Positions 25,316-36,400 of a stretch of DNA of 64,000 bases are shown one piece after another; the stretch's first letter is position 1, and the number at the start of each line of letters is the position of its first letter. The translations under genes were made by a program, and so were the position numbers. The notes beneath the pieces are model-generated. The model ran no database searches. It saw only the letters and a program-made list of their open reading frames with translations, and was not told the DNA's origin. The stretch comes from Dinoroseobacter sp039192165 (GTDB lineage: Bacteria > Pseudomonadota > Alphaproteobacteria > Rhodobacterales > Rhodobacteraceae). The stretch is taken from positions 1 through 64,000 of the forward strand of contig JBCCXD010000003.1 in NCBI GenBank assembly GCA_039192165.1. Direction: 5' to 3'.

Positions 25316-26374
25316 CTAACCACTTGCGAGGGTCAGCCAGTCTCCCATGCCGCTACCTTCTAAAATCGCGGTTTGAACGCCTTCCAGGTTGGCATTGAGT
25401 TGGTTAACCCCGCTGGCCATCTCAGGGGGCATTGAAACCTGGCGCAGCGGTCGCTGCCCTGCCGGCGTCGTGGCGAGTTCCAGTACAACATCAGCGACCT
25501 CTTGAACCGGCGGAGTCGCAGTGTCGCGCAGCTCTCGTTTTGTGATCTCAAGATGTTCCGCGTAGGCATTTGCGCGCTCAGTATCTTCGGAACTCAAGCT
25601 TTCCAACAGCTCACCGAAGTAGCGCCGGCTGTTTGCTTTGATATCCGTCGCGTAGTCACTCGGCTGAACGATTGCGACCTCGACGCCAAACGGATGGAGC
25701 TCATAAGCTGCACTCTCAAACAGAGCTTCCTGGGCGAACTTAGTTGCGCAATAGATACCACTGGTCGGGATCACAAACCGTCCAAGCCCTGAAGACATCT
25801 GGATGATGAGACCATTCCGGTTTTCACGCATTCCCGGGGCGACCGCTCGCAACATACGAAGCTGACCAAAAAGGTTGGTCTCAAAGCTCTGCCGCGCTGC
25901 TGCCATGGATAATTCAACGGGCCCTGGAATGCTGATGCCTGCGTTGTTGAACAGCACGTCAATACGATCAGTCCGTGACATCACGTCTGCCATTCCGGCC
26001 GCAACCGATGCGTCTGAATCAATGTCGATCTCAACGACATCGATTTTCAGGGTTTCTTCTTTGGCTAAGTCCAGAAGGCTTTGAGCAGCGCCCGAATTCT
26101 CTCCGGCGATATTCCGCATAGAGGCTATGACATGGAAACCGTTCCGAGCCAGAGTTTTCGCACTGGCATTCCCGAAGCCGGAAGAAGACCCCGTGATAAG
26201 CGCCACAGGCACTGCTGCATCTTGGGCATTGACCTGTCCGGGCGCCAAAACGGAGGCAATCACCCCAAAAGACAAAGGTGCGCCTACAAGGCTTTTCAGT
26301 GCGCTTCGACGGGTAAGCATCACGTCTGGTTCAGAGTGGTTTTCAATGGGTCCGTTTGTTGAAATCTTCACCAC
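25316..26374 (-). CDS. TAT-exported short-chain dehydrogenase/reductase
   Basis: 352 residues from GTG 26374 (GGGGA upstream); ATG 26320 is an alternative. A twin-arginine leader (LTRRSALKSLVGAPLSFGVI, cleavage after VNAQ) precedes a classical SDR: TGSSSGFG cofactor loop, NNAGISIPG, and the catalytic YCATK. The enzyme therefore folds with its NAD(P) before export to the periplasm. The substrate is unknown. It is divergent from the TetR gene, which may control it. Confidence 0.85.
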   Translation of the reverse strand: MVKISTNGPIENHSEPDVMLTRRSALKSLVGAPLSFGVIASVLAPGQVNAQDAAVPVALITGSSSGFGNASAKTLARNGFHVIASMRNIAGENSGAAQSLLDLAKEETLKIDVVEIDIDSDASVAAGMADVMSRTDRIDVLFNNAGISIPGPVELSMAAARQSFETNLFGQLRMLRAVAPGMRENRNGLIIQMSSGLGRFVIPTSGIYCATKFAQEALFESAAYELHPFGVEVAIVQPSDYATDIKANSRRYFGELLESLSSEDTERANAYAEHLEITKRELRDTATPPVQEVADVVLELATTPAGQRPLRQVSMPPEMASGVNQLNANLEGVQTAILEGSGMGDWLTLASG

Positions 26375-26537
26375 GTTAGTTCCCCTTGGATTGGCATTGT
26401 TGGTTCTCGTTCGGCCGGTACGACCGCTTTATGCGCAAGACTTCGCTGGCGGAGAGTTCAAGAAAGGCATGTCTGTTCTGCTATCTTTCCAAGCCAGCTA
26501 GCCGCGTTTTTGTTTGTAAAAACGGATCTCATCCGCT

Positions 26538-26579
26538 ACTTGACACTGGTAAGTAGAAGGGGGCTTTACAGTGTCAAGT
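26538..26579. promoter_or_regulatory. Inverted-repeat operator upstream of the TetR gene
   Basis: Perfect 11-bp arms ACTTGACACTG (26538-26548) and CAGTGTCAAGT (26569-26579) flank a 20-base spacer. The left arm contains TTGACA, a consensus -35 element. The right arm covers the GTG start of the TetR gene at 26571. It is probably the binding site of this regulator, allowing control of itself and perhaps the divergent SDR gene. Confidence 0.6.
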
Positions 26580-27182
26580 GGGGCAGTGTCTGTTTCTGCG
26601 GATCAGGATTTGGCGGATAGACAGCCAAAAGATCTGAGGCAGCTTCTTATCGAAACCGGACTGAAAATTCTGGCGGAGGAGGGCCTTGAGAAACTCACTC
26701 TGCGACGTGTCGCATCCCGCTCCGGTGTTTCGCACGCAGCGCCGGCATACCATTTCAAAGGACTTCCTGAACTGCTCGGTTGCATCTGCGCAGTCGGTTT
26801 CGAAGACCTCGTCAAAACGATGGAACATGCTCGGGAAAACGCTCCACAGACGCCGCGCGGGCGGTTGGTCGCGATTTGTGAAGGTTATGTTGCGTTTGCA
26901 GAGGCCAACCGCGGCCTCATTCAGCTAATGTTCAGCAACAGAAGGGGCGTTGTTGATGATGTTCCCCTCAGACCTGCCGCGGAACGGGCTTATACGGTTC
27001 TGCGTGAGGGATGCGCGCCCTTTGCTCCCATAGGGACTGAACCCGACTCTACAGAGACTATGATATGGTCGTTGGTTCACGGCTTTGCGTTCCTGCGAAC
27101 CGGAGAGCGCTTTGCGAACCCTTATCGAAACACGCCGGAACCGAAGGTCGCCGATGTAATTCCAGACCTGGCCCTACGATAA
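26571..27182 (+). CDS. TetR-family transcriptional regulator
   Basis: 203 residues from GTG 26571, with GAAGGGGG eight bases upstream. The HTH is LIETGLKILAEEGLEKLTLR then RVASRSGVSHAAPAYHFKGL; the C-terminal half (RGRLVAICEGYVAFAEANRG) is a TetR_C domain. A long inverted repeat overlaps the start codon. It is divergent from the secreted SDR gene, 196 bases away, which is a plausible target. Confidence 0.88.
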   Translation: MSSGAVSVSADQDLADRQPKDLRQLLIETGLKILAEEGLEKLTLRRVASRSGVSHAAPAYHFKGLPELLGCICAVGFEDLVKTMEHARENAPQTPRGRLVAICEGYVAFAEANRGLIQLMFSNRRGVVDDVPLRPAAERAYTVLREGCAPFAPIGTEPDSTETMIWSLVHGFAFLRTGERFANPYRNTPEPKVADVIPDLALR

Positions 27183-27635
27183 GTTGCCCGAAGAAAAGCG
27201 GGTACCGTCTTCTACCTGAAAAGAGCTCTGAACTCAGCGTTCGCTACAGATTTGTCAGATTTTGGTGGGTGCGCGAGCATTTCGTACGGGTGTTTAAACT
27301 GGTTTGGATTGCCAGCCGCGCGAAGCCCAAAAGAGAGCAAGTATTGGCGAACAAGTGATGTACCCAGATTCGACTTAGTTCGCGTAGCCGCCGCTCAATT
27401 TGTCTGAGTAGCTTTTGAACCTGATGAGTGCGGTCGTTTTGGATATCCCGGAGCAGCCTCGCGACCAATCGAGTTGCTGTTTAAGGGGGACCGACGGTCT
27501 TAGGAATGAGACCAGCGAAGGCATGGGCTTGAGCTGCTGCAGAAAGTGCACAGTCTCAAATTGACTATTCTTCAACGAAAAGCAAAACACCTTCTCTTGG
27601 ATAAAAAATTCGCGGATTTCGAAGTCGGCTCAATT
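27183..27635. other. Noncoding stretch
   Basis: About 450 bases between the TetR gene and the convergent OmpA-like gene. I find no recognisable domain or RNA. Short AT-rich parts near 27570-27630 could contain a terminator, but no stable hairpin with a T-run is obvious. Confidence 0.4.
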
Positions 27636-28322
27636 CTATTCTGCCAGAGCAACTCTTAGGCGAGCGGAGTTGCAAAAGCACTTCTGGCCGTACTCAAGCT
27701 TACGTGTTTCATTCTGGCCCAGCCCGGCCGCGACCCCACAGTCGTACTTTGCGGCGCCTGCCATTTGAAAAGCAGGTCCGTTGGTTCCGGCCGATGAGAA
27801 CCTTTGGTAAGCGTTCACCGCCTCGGCCAACCGCGCCTGCAAATCCATCTCGAAGGCATCGCCAAAGCCGGCTGGGTTAAGGTCGACATCACGGTAACTT
27901 CTGCAAGCGGACAAAAGATCGTCGAGGCCAACTACGACCCGACGATTGCGTCGCTCAGGTGTCGCAACGGAAATCAACAAATCCCCTTCGCCCCGGCTCT
28001 CAACCGTGCCAATCCGGCTAACGGGCACCCCCTGGAGGACCAGCGCATCGGCCACTGCCTGCGCCCTTCTTTGCCCCAAAGACTGATTATAGGCTGAAGA
28101 GCCCACAGCATCGGTGTGCCCAACCACGACATTCGGCTTGTAGCTTGGCGCATCCTGCAAGGCTTGAGCAATCGATGTCACCTGCGCGTTCGCCGTTGCA
28201 TCCAGGGTGGCGCTGTCAAAGTCAAAGAGCACAGTTCCAAGCTCCTGTGCACGCGCTTCAAGGCCGGTCGACACGAGCAGCAGGAGCGCAAGGAGGCTTC
28301 TTGGCAACATTGGCAATCTCAT
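27636..28322 (-). CDS. OmpA-family peptidoglycan-binding protein
   Basis: 228 residues from ATG 28322, chosen because a signal peptide follows directly (LPRSLLALLLLVSTGLEARA). The OmpA-like domain is compact and N-terminal: VLFDFDSATLDATANAQVTS, VVVGHTDAVGSSAYNQSLGQ, RRAQAVADAL. A Cys-containing C-terminal extension of about 110 residues (SACRSYRDVDLNPAGF..) is unusual. It sits divergent to the T1SS operon and may anchor the secretion outer-membrane factor or the adhesin to the cell wall. Confidence 0.82.
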   Translation of the reverse strand: MRLPMLPRSLLALLLLVSTGLEARAQELGTVLFDFDSATLDATANAQVTSIAQALQDAPSYKPNVVVGHTDAVGSSAYNQSLGQRRAQAVADALVLQGVPVSRIGTVESRGEGDLLISVATPERRNRRVVVGLDDLLSACRSYRDVDLNPAGFGDAFEMDLQARLAEAVNAYQRFSSAGTNGPAFQMAGAAKYDCGVAAGLGQNETRKLEYGQKCFCNSARLRVALAE

Positions 28323-28456
28323 GCCCTTAGTCCTTGATAAAGCTGTGGGGACAACTGAGGCCCCATGCATTACAGGTTGAATGATTTCAATCTGTTTGCA
28401 ACGGTAAACACAAGATAAAGACGAATTTCAAAGGTGAGCGGATCCTACGTACTATC

Positions 28457-29869
28457 ATGGTGTCAAAGTGCCTGACCTATTTGGCGACGCTCATCGCGCT
28501 ATGCCTCACGAAGCCGGCCTCGGCTCTCTCTGTCGAAGAGGCGATACTCTATGTTTTAGAGGCTAATCCTGAAATCAGTGCGGCCGCGGCAAACAAGCAA
28601 GCAATTGAGTTTGAGCTGGATCAGGCGCGAACATTCCGTGTGCCACGCTTTTCGCTGGAGGCCGAAACCGGCATCAGCCAGAACCGCGGCACAACAACCC
28701 CATCGCTGCCCGCGTCTGACGATGCAATTACCGGATACGGAGTTGGAGCCCGCATCACGCAAAATCTCTTCGATGGGTTTTCGACGCGATCCGAAATTGA
28801 ACGACAAGCCTATCGCGTGGACGGCGCTGCACTACGCGTTCTCGAACGCTCGGAGTTTTTGTCACTTGAGGCCGTGCGCGTCTATGCCGAGGTCCTGCGC
28901 AATCGGGCGCTGGTTCGGCTGGCAGAACAAAATCTCGCCTACCACCGGGACATCCTGCAGCGCATCGAGAGAGCCTTTGAGAACGGCGTCGTTGGTATCT
29001 CCGATCTGCAACAAATCGAAGAACGTGTGTTCCTCGCAGAAGATACACTTGCGGTCTTTCGCCTTGATACAGCTGAAGCCGAAGCTCTGTTTCAGGAGGT
29101 AATTGGCGTGGATGCAAAGGGTCTCGGACAGGTGCCACGCATTTCCGGAGCCGTGCCCAGCACTCTGGATGCAGCACTTGGCGTGGCGCGGAGGACCAAT
29201 CCCACGATCCTCTTCCTGCAGGCCGATGTCGGAAGTGCCGAAGCCCTGTCGCGGAAGACGGACGGGAACCGCTACCCGACCCTAGATCTCGAAGCCTTCG
29301 CGCGGTACGGCGAGGATCTCGATGGCTTTGAGGGCACCGTCGAAGACTACGGGATTGGCCTCTTTCTGCGGTACGAAATCCAAGGAAGCCAGAACCGGGC
29401 CTTGCGGCAGGAGCAAGTGCGCCGTGTCAATGAAGCGCGGTCCAATTTGCTGACCCAGGTGCGGCTCGTTGAGCGAGAAGTGCGTCAGAGTTGGGCCAAT
29501 CGCAATGCGGCCGCCCGGCGGGTGAATTTGCTCGACAGGCAGGTTGCCCTGTCTCGTGATGTTTTGGCCTCCTACGAGGAAGAGTTTCAGATCGGCGCCA
29601 GATCGCTGCTGGATGTACTGAACACGCAGATATCGCTTTTCGAAACGCAAATTAATCAGGCAAACCTGACTTCGCTGAAAGACTTCATCGACTATCGCAT
29701 CCTGGCGTCGATGGGCGTGCTTCTGCCCACGCTCGGCATTGAACCGCCTGAGGACGCCGCAGTGTATGCCAAGGACCAGAGGGGCGCGCCCGAGATCGGT
29801 GCAGCCCCGACCGCAGAGGCAATTGACTCTCAAAGCTTCCGGGAATGGCGCAAAAGCCTGGAACAGTAG
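28457..29869 (+). CDS. TolC-family outer-membrane efflux/secretion protein
   Basis: 470 residues with a signal peptide (MVSKCLTYLATLIALCL, cleavage after PASA). Two repeats of long amphipathic helices (EFELDQARTFRVPRFSLEAE, AYRVDGAALRVLERSEFLSL, ARSNLLTQVRLVEREVRQSW, YEEEFQIGARSLLDVLNTQI) fit the TolC/OEP fold. It is followed within 30 bases by the ABC exporter and then HlyD, so it forms the outer-membrane channel of this Type I system. Confidence 0.9.
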   Translation: MVSKCLTYLATLIALCLTKPASALSVEEAILYVLEANPEISAAAANKQAIEFELDQARTFRVPRFSLEAETGISQNRGTTTPSLPASDDAITGYGVGARITQNLFDGFSTRSEIERQAYRVDGAALRVLERSEFLSLEAVRVYAEVLRNRALVRLAEQNLAYHRDILQRIERAFENGVVGISDLQQIEERVFLAEDTLAVFRLDTAEAEALFQEVIGVDAKGLGQVPRISGAVPSTLDAALGVARRTNPTILFLQADVGSAEALSRKTDGNRYPTLDLEAFARYGEDLDGFEGTVEDYGIGLFLRYEIQGSQNRALRQEQVRRVNEARSNLLTQVRLVEREVRQSWANRNAAARRVNLLDRQVALSRDVLASYEEEFQIGARSLLDVLNTQISLFETQINQANLTSLKDFIDYRILASMGVLLPTLGIEPPEDAAVYAKDQRGAPEIGAAPTAEAIDSQSFREWRKSLEQ

Positions 29870-29898
29870 CGGTATGACGGGTTCGGGTTCAAGCCAAG

Positions 29899-32097
29899 AT
29901 GCCTGTTAAGAGCACCAACACATCCCGCTTGCAGGTAGGCCGTGCAGCCAAGGAAAGCGGAAAAGTGCCGGAATGGGACATCGCGCAAACGGTGCCCGAC
30001 CCGCTGGCGGAAGCGCTGGCATTCACGCTTCGCGAGCGGGGCCACGATATCGGACCAGCCCCACTCGTGGCCGGTATCGCTCTAAGTGCAGATGGACGTC
30101 TGTCGCCGGACAGCGCTGTCAAAGCGGCGCTGGTACAAGGGCATATGGCGCAACTGGTCAGCCAGACCCCAAGGCAGATTTCCGAGGCCGTACTTCCCGC
30201 CATACTGTTCTTAAAGAGCCGGGATGCCTGTGTTTTGCTGGGAAAAGACGAGGAGAATGCGCGCATATACTGGCCGTCGCGGGGGCCTGAGCCGCTAAGT
30301 ATCACGCTTGCCGAACTCGACAGCCTGTCTGTCGGCCATGCCCTCCTTGTCGCACCGGGACAGCGCGAGAGCCAGCCGGAGTTGCGACAGGATGCTGAGG
30401 TGCAAGGGCATTGGTTCTGGGGCACGGCGCGGCGATTCTGGCCGGATTATCTTCAGGTCATTCTCGCCTCAGTTGTTATCAATTTACTGGCGCTCGCGGT
30501 CCCGATTTTCACGATGAATGTCTATGACCGTGTCTTCCCGAACGCGGCCCTGATTACCTTATGGTCTCTGGTCGTGGGGGTGGCCCTTGCGCTCTGCATC
30601 GATGCGGTTCTCAAGGGGCTGCGGGCAACCCTGATCGATGCTGTCGGCCGTCGGGTCGATCTGGCAGTCTCGTCTACCCTCTTCCGGCATCTTGCGGATA
30701 TGAAACTGTCTGCTCGGTCGGCGCCTGCTGGTTTGCTTATGAATACACTCAAGGATTTCGAGCAGGTCCGCGACGTGTTTTCCTCTCAGACAGTGGCCAC
30801 ACTGACGGACCTCGCATTCACAGTCCTTTTTATTGCGGTGATCGCCTACATCGGTGGACCGCTTGCTTGGCCTCCTGCGATTGCATTGACCCTTGTGATC
30901 CTTTTGGGCTTGCTGGTGCTCTTCCCTCTGCGCCGCGCAACAGGCGATGTACGGGTCGCGGGGGGTGCCAAATCGGCGGTCTCAAGTGAAGCGCTAAATG
31001 AGATGGAAACGCTGAAGGCGGTTGGCGGGCAGGGCCGAATGCAGGACCGATGGGAGCATCAGGTCGTCGAAAGCGCGCGCGCCGAAGAACGGGCGCGCCG
31101 CCTCTCTACAGCGGCCATGACCCTCACCGGGCTCGCAGGCCAGCTGTCCTCTGTGGGGATTGTTGTGATTGGCGTCTATCTGGCGCTTCAAGGACAAATC
31201 ACCATGGGTGCCGTCATCGCCGCGATGATCCTTTCGGGGCGGGCGTTGGCCCCAACGGCAGCCCTCGCGGGGCTTTTTGTCCGATCGAGTTTTGCACTCT
31301 CCACCCTGCGCAGCATCGACGCGCTTATGGCGCTTCCTTCCGACGGTACACCTGGCAAGCGGCTGCTCAATGCCGAAATCACTGACGGCGCTTTCGAGCT
31401 CCGTGGGACAAGTCTGACTTATCCGGAAGCACCGCTGCCGGCGCTCAGCGAGATATCTCTGAGCATCGCGGGCGGAGAGCGCGTGGCGCTTATCGGGCCG
31501 ATTGGCGCGGGAAAGTCGACCCTCGTGCGGCTTCTTGCAGGTCTCTACCCTCCTACGGAGGGACTGGTGCTTGTAGATGGGATCAACGTTGCCCAGTTAC
31601 ACCCGGCGCACCTCCGCGCGCAGGTTCAGCTTGTACCGCAGGATCCGGTGCTCTTTTCGGGCACGCTGGCTGAAAACATCGCCTTTGGGAAGCGCGGCGC
31701 CAGCGACGCCGAGGTGCTGCGCGCGGCCCGACTTGCCGGCGTGGACAAAATCGCAAGCGCGCATCCCGATGGCTTTGCCATGCCGATCAACGAACGCGGT
31801 CGAAACCTATCGGGCGGGCAACGACAGATGGTTGCCTTGGCACGAGCGCTGTTGCCAAACCCGAAGGTTCTTCTTCTGGACGAACCAACCTCGTCGATGG
31901 ATCAGCAGGCAGAAGTCCTGTTTGTTGAGCGTTTGCGCGTTGCCCTGTCTCAGCGGCCAATGACCCTGTTGGTGGCCACACATCGCATGGGCCTTCTTGA
32001 CCTGACGGAGCGGGTGGTTTTGCTGAATAGCGGAAAGATCCAGACGCAAGGCAAAAGGGAAAGCGTTCTTGCATCGTTGAAGGGCGGGGCGCCATGA
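29899..32097 (+). CDS. Type I secretion ABC transporter (permease/ATPase, LapB-type)
   Basis: 732 residues. The N-terminus is a C39-peptidase-like domain without the catalytic Cys (PLAEALAFTLRERGHDIGPA.., FLKSRDACVLLG), which recognises cargo but does not cleave. Six membrane helices follow (YLQVILASVVINLLALAVPI...). The ATPase has Walker A GPIGAGKST near residue 533, signature LSGGQRQ, and Walker B VLLLDEPTSSMD near 657. It energises export of large RTX-type proteins. The stop overlaps the HlyD gene by ATGA. Confidence 0.93.
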   Translation: MPVKSTNTSRLQVGRAAKESGKVPEWDIAQTVPDPLAEALAFTLRERGHDIGPAPLVAGIALSADGRLSPDSAVKAALVQGHMAQLVSQTPRQISEAVLPAILFLKSRDACVLLGKDEENARIYWPSRGPEPLSITLAELDSLSVGHALLVAPGQRESQPELRQDAEVQGHWFWGTARRFWPDYLQVILASVVINLLALAVPIFTMNVYDRVFPNAALITLWSLVVGVALALCIDAVLKGLRATLIDAVGRRVDLAVSSTLFRHLADMKLSARSAPAGLLMNTLKDFEQVRDVFSSQTVATLTDLAFTVLFIAVIAYIGGPLAWPPAIALTLVILLGLLVLFPLRRATGDVRVAGGAKSAVSSEALNEMETLKAVGGQGRMQDRWEHQVVESARAEERARRLSTAAMTLTGLAGQLSSVGIVVIGVYLALQGQITMGAVIAAMILSGRALAPTAALAGLFVRSSFALSTLRSIDALMALPSDGTPGKRLLNAEITDGAFELRGTSLTYPEAPLPALSEISLSIAGGERVALIGPIGAGKSTLVRLLAGLYPPTEGLVLVDGINVAQLHPAHLRAQVQLVPQDPVLFSGTLAENIAFGKRGASDAEVLRAARLAGVDKIASAHPDGFAMPINERGRNLSGGQRQMVALARALLPNPKVLLLDEPTSSMDQQAEVLFVERLRVALSQRPMTLLVATHRMGLLDLTERVVLLNSGKIQTQGKRESVLASLKGGAP

Positions 32098-33413
32098 CAA
32101 ATGCAGACTGGCACTTGGAAGAGTTTGCAAAGGGGGCTGATGCCTCGAGACTCGCGCGGCCCCGATATGGTCTGACGCTCGTTCTGATATTGATCATCGC
32201 GATTGCGCTTGCCGGGATGTCCTGGGCGGCATGGGCGACGATTGAAGAGGTCTCACGCGCCGAGGGTCGTGTTGTGCCTTCGGGGAGCGCGAGGGGCGTT
32301 GAGTCCCTTGAAGGAGGATTGGTCGCGGAAATCCTGGTTGGCGAAGGAGATCGTGTGGTCTCGGGCGAAGAGCTGGTGCGGATCGACGACACGGGGGCTT
32401 CAGCGCAGCTGGGAGAATTGTCTGCGCAACGACGCGCGCTGCAAGCGCGCGCTCACAGACTACAGACCGAGTTGACCGCAGTGGATGCCGTGCAGTTCGA
32501 AGAGATTTTGCTTGCCGAGGACGATCCGCTCGCCCTCAGGGAGCGCGCGCTCTTCGACAGCCGGCGCGCTTCCTACGTCAGTCAACGGGCCGTGCTGGAG
32601 GCACAAGTGCTCCAACGTGCGCAAGAAATTTCGGAGCTGACCAACGGTATCGCACGCAGCAGCGAAAGCCTGTCCCTGCTTGACGAAGAGATCGCGCTTC
32701 GCGAGGCGTCTGGTGTCGTCCCTCGGGCCCAGATTATCCCCATCGAGCGCGAACAAACCGCCATGCGCGCCGAACGTGACCGGCAGGAAAGCCGCCGCGC
32801 GCAGGCGGAGGCAGCGCTGGTTGAAGCAGAGGCCCGTCTGACCGAACTGGACCTTCTTCGTCGTGCGGAAATTAACGCCGAACGCAGCCAAACGCTCAAC
32901 GATCTTGCCATTCTTAACGAGTCCATACGTCGGGCCGAGGACGTCGTGACCCGCACGGCCCTTCGGGCGCCCGTGCCCGGGATTATTTCCGTCCTGAACG
33001 TCAACACGATAGGTGAAGTTATCGCGCCTGGTGAGGAAGTGCTCAAGATCGTCCCGGAGGGCGAAGGCTTGGAGATCGAAGCCCGCCTGCGGCCTGAAGA
33101 CATTGCTTTCGTGCGGCCGGACCTGCCCGCCAAGGTCAAACTGACCGCGTTCGATTTCACGATCTATGGCTCGCTGCCCGGTCGGGTTGTGCGTGTCGGC
33201 GCCGATGCTGCGCAGGACGAGGCGACAGGAGAAACCTACTTCCCAATAATCGTCCAGACCGACGAAACGCAACTCGTTCGCGGGGAAGAGACCCTAGATA
33301 TCCGCTTCGGAATGGTCGCAAGTGTCGACATTCTGACCGGCGAGCGCACAGTGCTCGATTACCTCTTGAAGCCATTTCGCAAAGCGCAGGCCGAGGCCCT
33401 TCGCGAGCGCTAA
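32094..33413 (+). CDS. HlyD-family periplasmic adaptor (membrane fusion protein)
   Basis: 439 residues: one N-terminal transmembrane helix (LTLVLILIIAIALAGMSWAA), a lipoyl half-motif GRVVPSG..EGGLVAEILVGEGDRV, a long coiled coil (about residues 105-285), and the closing lipoyl/beta-barrel part (TALRAPVPGIISVLNVNTIG..GEEVLKIVPEG). It bridges the ABC transporter and the TolC-type channel. Its stop is three bases from the stop of the adhesin gene on the other strand. Confidence 0.93.
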   Translation: MTNADWHLEEFAKGADASRLARPRYGLTLVLILIIAIALAGMSWAAWATIEEVSRAEGRVVPSGSARGVESLEGGLVAEILVGEGDRVVSGEELVRIDDTGASAQLGELSAQRRALQARAHRLQTELTAVDAVQFEEILLAEDDPLALRERALFDSRRASYVSQRAVLEAQVLQRAQEISELTNGIARSSESLSLLDEEIALREASGVVPRAQIIPIEREQTAMRAERDRQESRRAQAEAALVEAEARLTELDLLRRAEINAERSQTLNDLAILNESIRRAEDVVTRTALRAPVPGIISVLNVNTIGEVIAPGEEVLKIVPEGEGLEIEARLRPEDIAFVRPDLPAKVKLTAFDFTIYGSLPGRVVRVGADAAQDEATGETYFPIIVQTDETQLVRGEETLDIRFGMVASVDILTGERTVLDYLLKPFRKAQAEALRER

Positions 33414-33416
33414 CCC

Positions 33417-36400
33417 TCAGATCACAACCACATCCTTGCCGCCGCTGGCTGTTTCAAAAATCACCTCTACGCTTGAGGGGATAGTCCCGCCTGAGCCTGT
33501 GATCTGGGCCGCGACCTCTCCCAACACTGTCAGCTCGCCCGCGGCATAGCTCGCCCGACCGTCCAGTGTATCGCTGCCAGTGAGAACGCTGCTGAGATCG
33601 ATCTGATCAACGCTTTCTTCGTAGTCAGTGATCACATCTGCGACGGTCAGATCACGTCCCAGTCCGAAAACATCTGCCCCTGTTCCGCCGGTCAGAGTGT
33701 CGGCACCCGCACTGTCCAGAACGGCATCGTCTCCGGCGCCCAGGTCTACGTTGAAGCCGATGGTGGCAAGCGACAAGTCCACAAGATCGCCGCCATCCAA
33801 CATCGAGAACCCTTCGATGCCTGAATAGTCACGGGCCGCAGGGTCGAAGACGACCGCCTCTGCGCTGTTTGTTCCCAGCGCTGTATCTTTGCCGCCGCTG
33901 CCACCATCAATGTCATCGGCGATCGGGATTTGTGTCACCCCATCCGGACCGATCGTGGTGGTTGTGGTCTGTACAAGTTGGAAAGTCCTTTCGACGTCCA
34001 GGGTCGCACTTGTGGAGATCGAGGCGGTTGGAGTGCCGCTGTCGAGCACATTATAGGTGAACGTCACGAGACCAGAGAAACCGTTCAAGGTCGTAATCTC
34101 GACATTGGTGCCGTTGACAACCGCAGTGACATCGGATGTGTCGCTGACCAGCGCGTCGATCCCGGCGAGCCCGTCCGGATCGCTGGCATTTGCAAGAAAG
34201 TCTGCCAATGGAATGACCGTCGAAGTGGTGTCGGTGTCGCCCAGATCCACCGGGCCTGTAATGTCCGGCTGATCGTTCACATTCGCGGAAAAGGCCACCG
34301 GCGCCGTAACGCCGTGGTTCGTAGTCCCCACAACCGTTCCCGCCAAGGCGCCGGAGAAGTCGCCCGGCAGCGTAATCGTCAAGGCCGCGACCATAGCCGC
34401 AAAGTCAGTCGGGCTCATAGCGCCGCGGGTCAGGGTTAGCGTCGAACGGTCCGGAGACAGGGTTCCGCCGGACGCCACCGAGCCGGTTGGCAAAGGCGCG
34501 CTGAAGGCAACGACAACTTCATCAAGGGTTTCCGAGCTTGTGCTTTGCGGGAGTTCAAGGCTCGCATCTATGCCCAGGGGAACATCGACACTCGAACCGG
34601 TCTGGGCCTGATCTGTCGGGGTCACCGTTACAACAAGGTCAAGCTCGCCTGTCACCTCGACCGTGAAGCTGACTGTCTCGTCGCCACCTTCATTGGTCGT
34701 CGCGTTAAGGCTTCCGGCCAGCGGCGATCCGTTTGTGGAATAGTTGACCGGGAACTGAATCTCCAGAAGCGCGAACTCCGCCTCTGTCAGAGACAGCGAC
34801 AGATCGGCCGTTGCAACCGGGATCGTCGCCCCGCCCAGAGTATATGTGGTGCCTGCGGGCACGCTGGCGAGTGTGTATGTTATCCCGTCGATCGCTTCGG
34901 ACCCATCGGTATCCGTCACGGTGAGTGCCAAGTTATCGGCAGGCCTGAAACTCGGTTGTGTCGGCGCGTCACCCTCGCCGATAACAATGGTGTCGTCAGT
35001 CTGGGTAATCTGCAGATCGGGCGCGACCGTGATGTCAAGGTCCAGAACGACCGGGTCGGACGGCTCCTGATCAACGTACCCATCCGTGTTCCAGGGGGCT
35101 GGATTGTCGTCGGTGGTGATGGAACGCACGGTAAGCGATACCGAGTCGGCAAAATCGGCGGGTGGGATGAAGGTGACCTGTCCATCCGGTAAGAAGGTCG
35201 GTATGCCGCTGGCCGACGCTGAAGCCACACCGGGCAGCAACGCTGTTCCAGCAGCATCCACAGGCACCTGCGTCCCACCGACAAAGATAAGACCGCCAGC
35301 CGGAATGCCGGAAATCTCGAACTCCATCGTTTCATGCGGGTCTGGCGTCGTGCCACTTATCGTAAGGGCATAGGGCTGTGGCTGATCTTCCGTGCCGGCA
35401 GTCGGCGCGATTTCCGCAATCACATCTGGCTTGTCAGCGTCTGGTCTGACACGCAGGAGGAAGGTCTCGTCGACTTCCTTCTCGTCACCGTTTGGAAGTT
35501 CGAATGTGATGAACCTCAAGGTGATCGGGATCTCATTCGGGATGGTTGGGTCGAGATTGTCGGGTGTGCGCGCGTGTTCGGTCTCCAGAGTGACAAAAAT
35601 TTTGTCGAAATCCGCCTGACCAACTGTGAAGGTTCCGTCACCATTGTCGATTAGGGTGGTGAGCGGTCCGGTTGAGCCGATCTCCACGAACGGAAGAAGT
35701 TCAAATACGACCGACACAACTTCAGAGCCATCCTGATCAGCGGAAGAGACAGGGGCCAATTGATCGAAAAAGACACGCTGATCCTCGATGACCGTAAATA
35801 TGATGGTGTCGTCAAAAGGGTTTAAAGGTGTTCCGTTGTCGTTGATCTCTGAAACGGGAAGGCCCGTTTCCGGGTCCAGGATTGTCTCGTCTACATCGAT
35901 GATCACCTCGTCCGCGATCGCATCGATTTCAATGCGCCCGTTCCCGGTACCTGTTGCCGTGCTGCCGTCAATATCCTCGGCGGTCGCTTGCACCGATACT
36001 GTTAGCTCGCCGTGAATATGGTTCTTGGGCACGATAAAGAGCCCGGCAAGGTCCGCTGGGGTCAGCGTGTAAACATAGTTTCCGCCAATAATCTGCAGAC
36101 GCCCGTCATCGATAATGTTGCCATCGCTGTCGTAGAGCCCGCTTTGCTCCAGCCCGAGAATCTGGTCGTTTGAACTCAGCGGTCCACCGATATGCGTCCC
36201 GTTGATGGTCACGATCACATCGCTGCCTGGCAGCACGCGCTCCCCACCGTCGACGCCAGAGATCGTGATGTCCAGCGCAATCCGCTCATCCTCCGGCACG
36301 GGATAAGGGAACGCCCCCGGGGTAGCGAGGCTGGAAAGCGCCACCGAGATTGAAGGGCCATCCACAACTGGATTTACGATAACATTTGCTGTGCCCGTGC

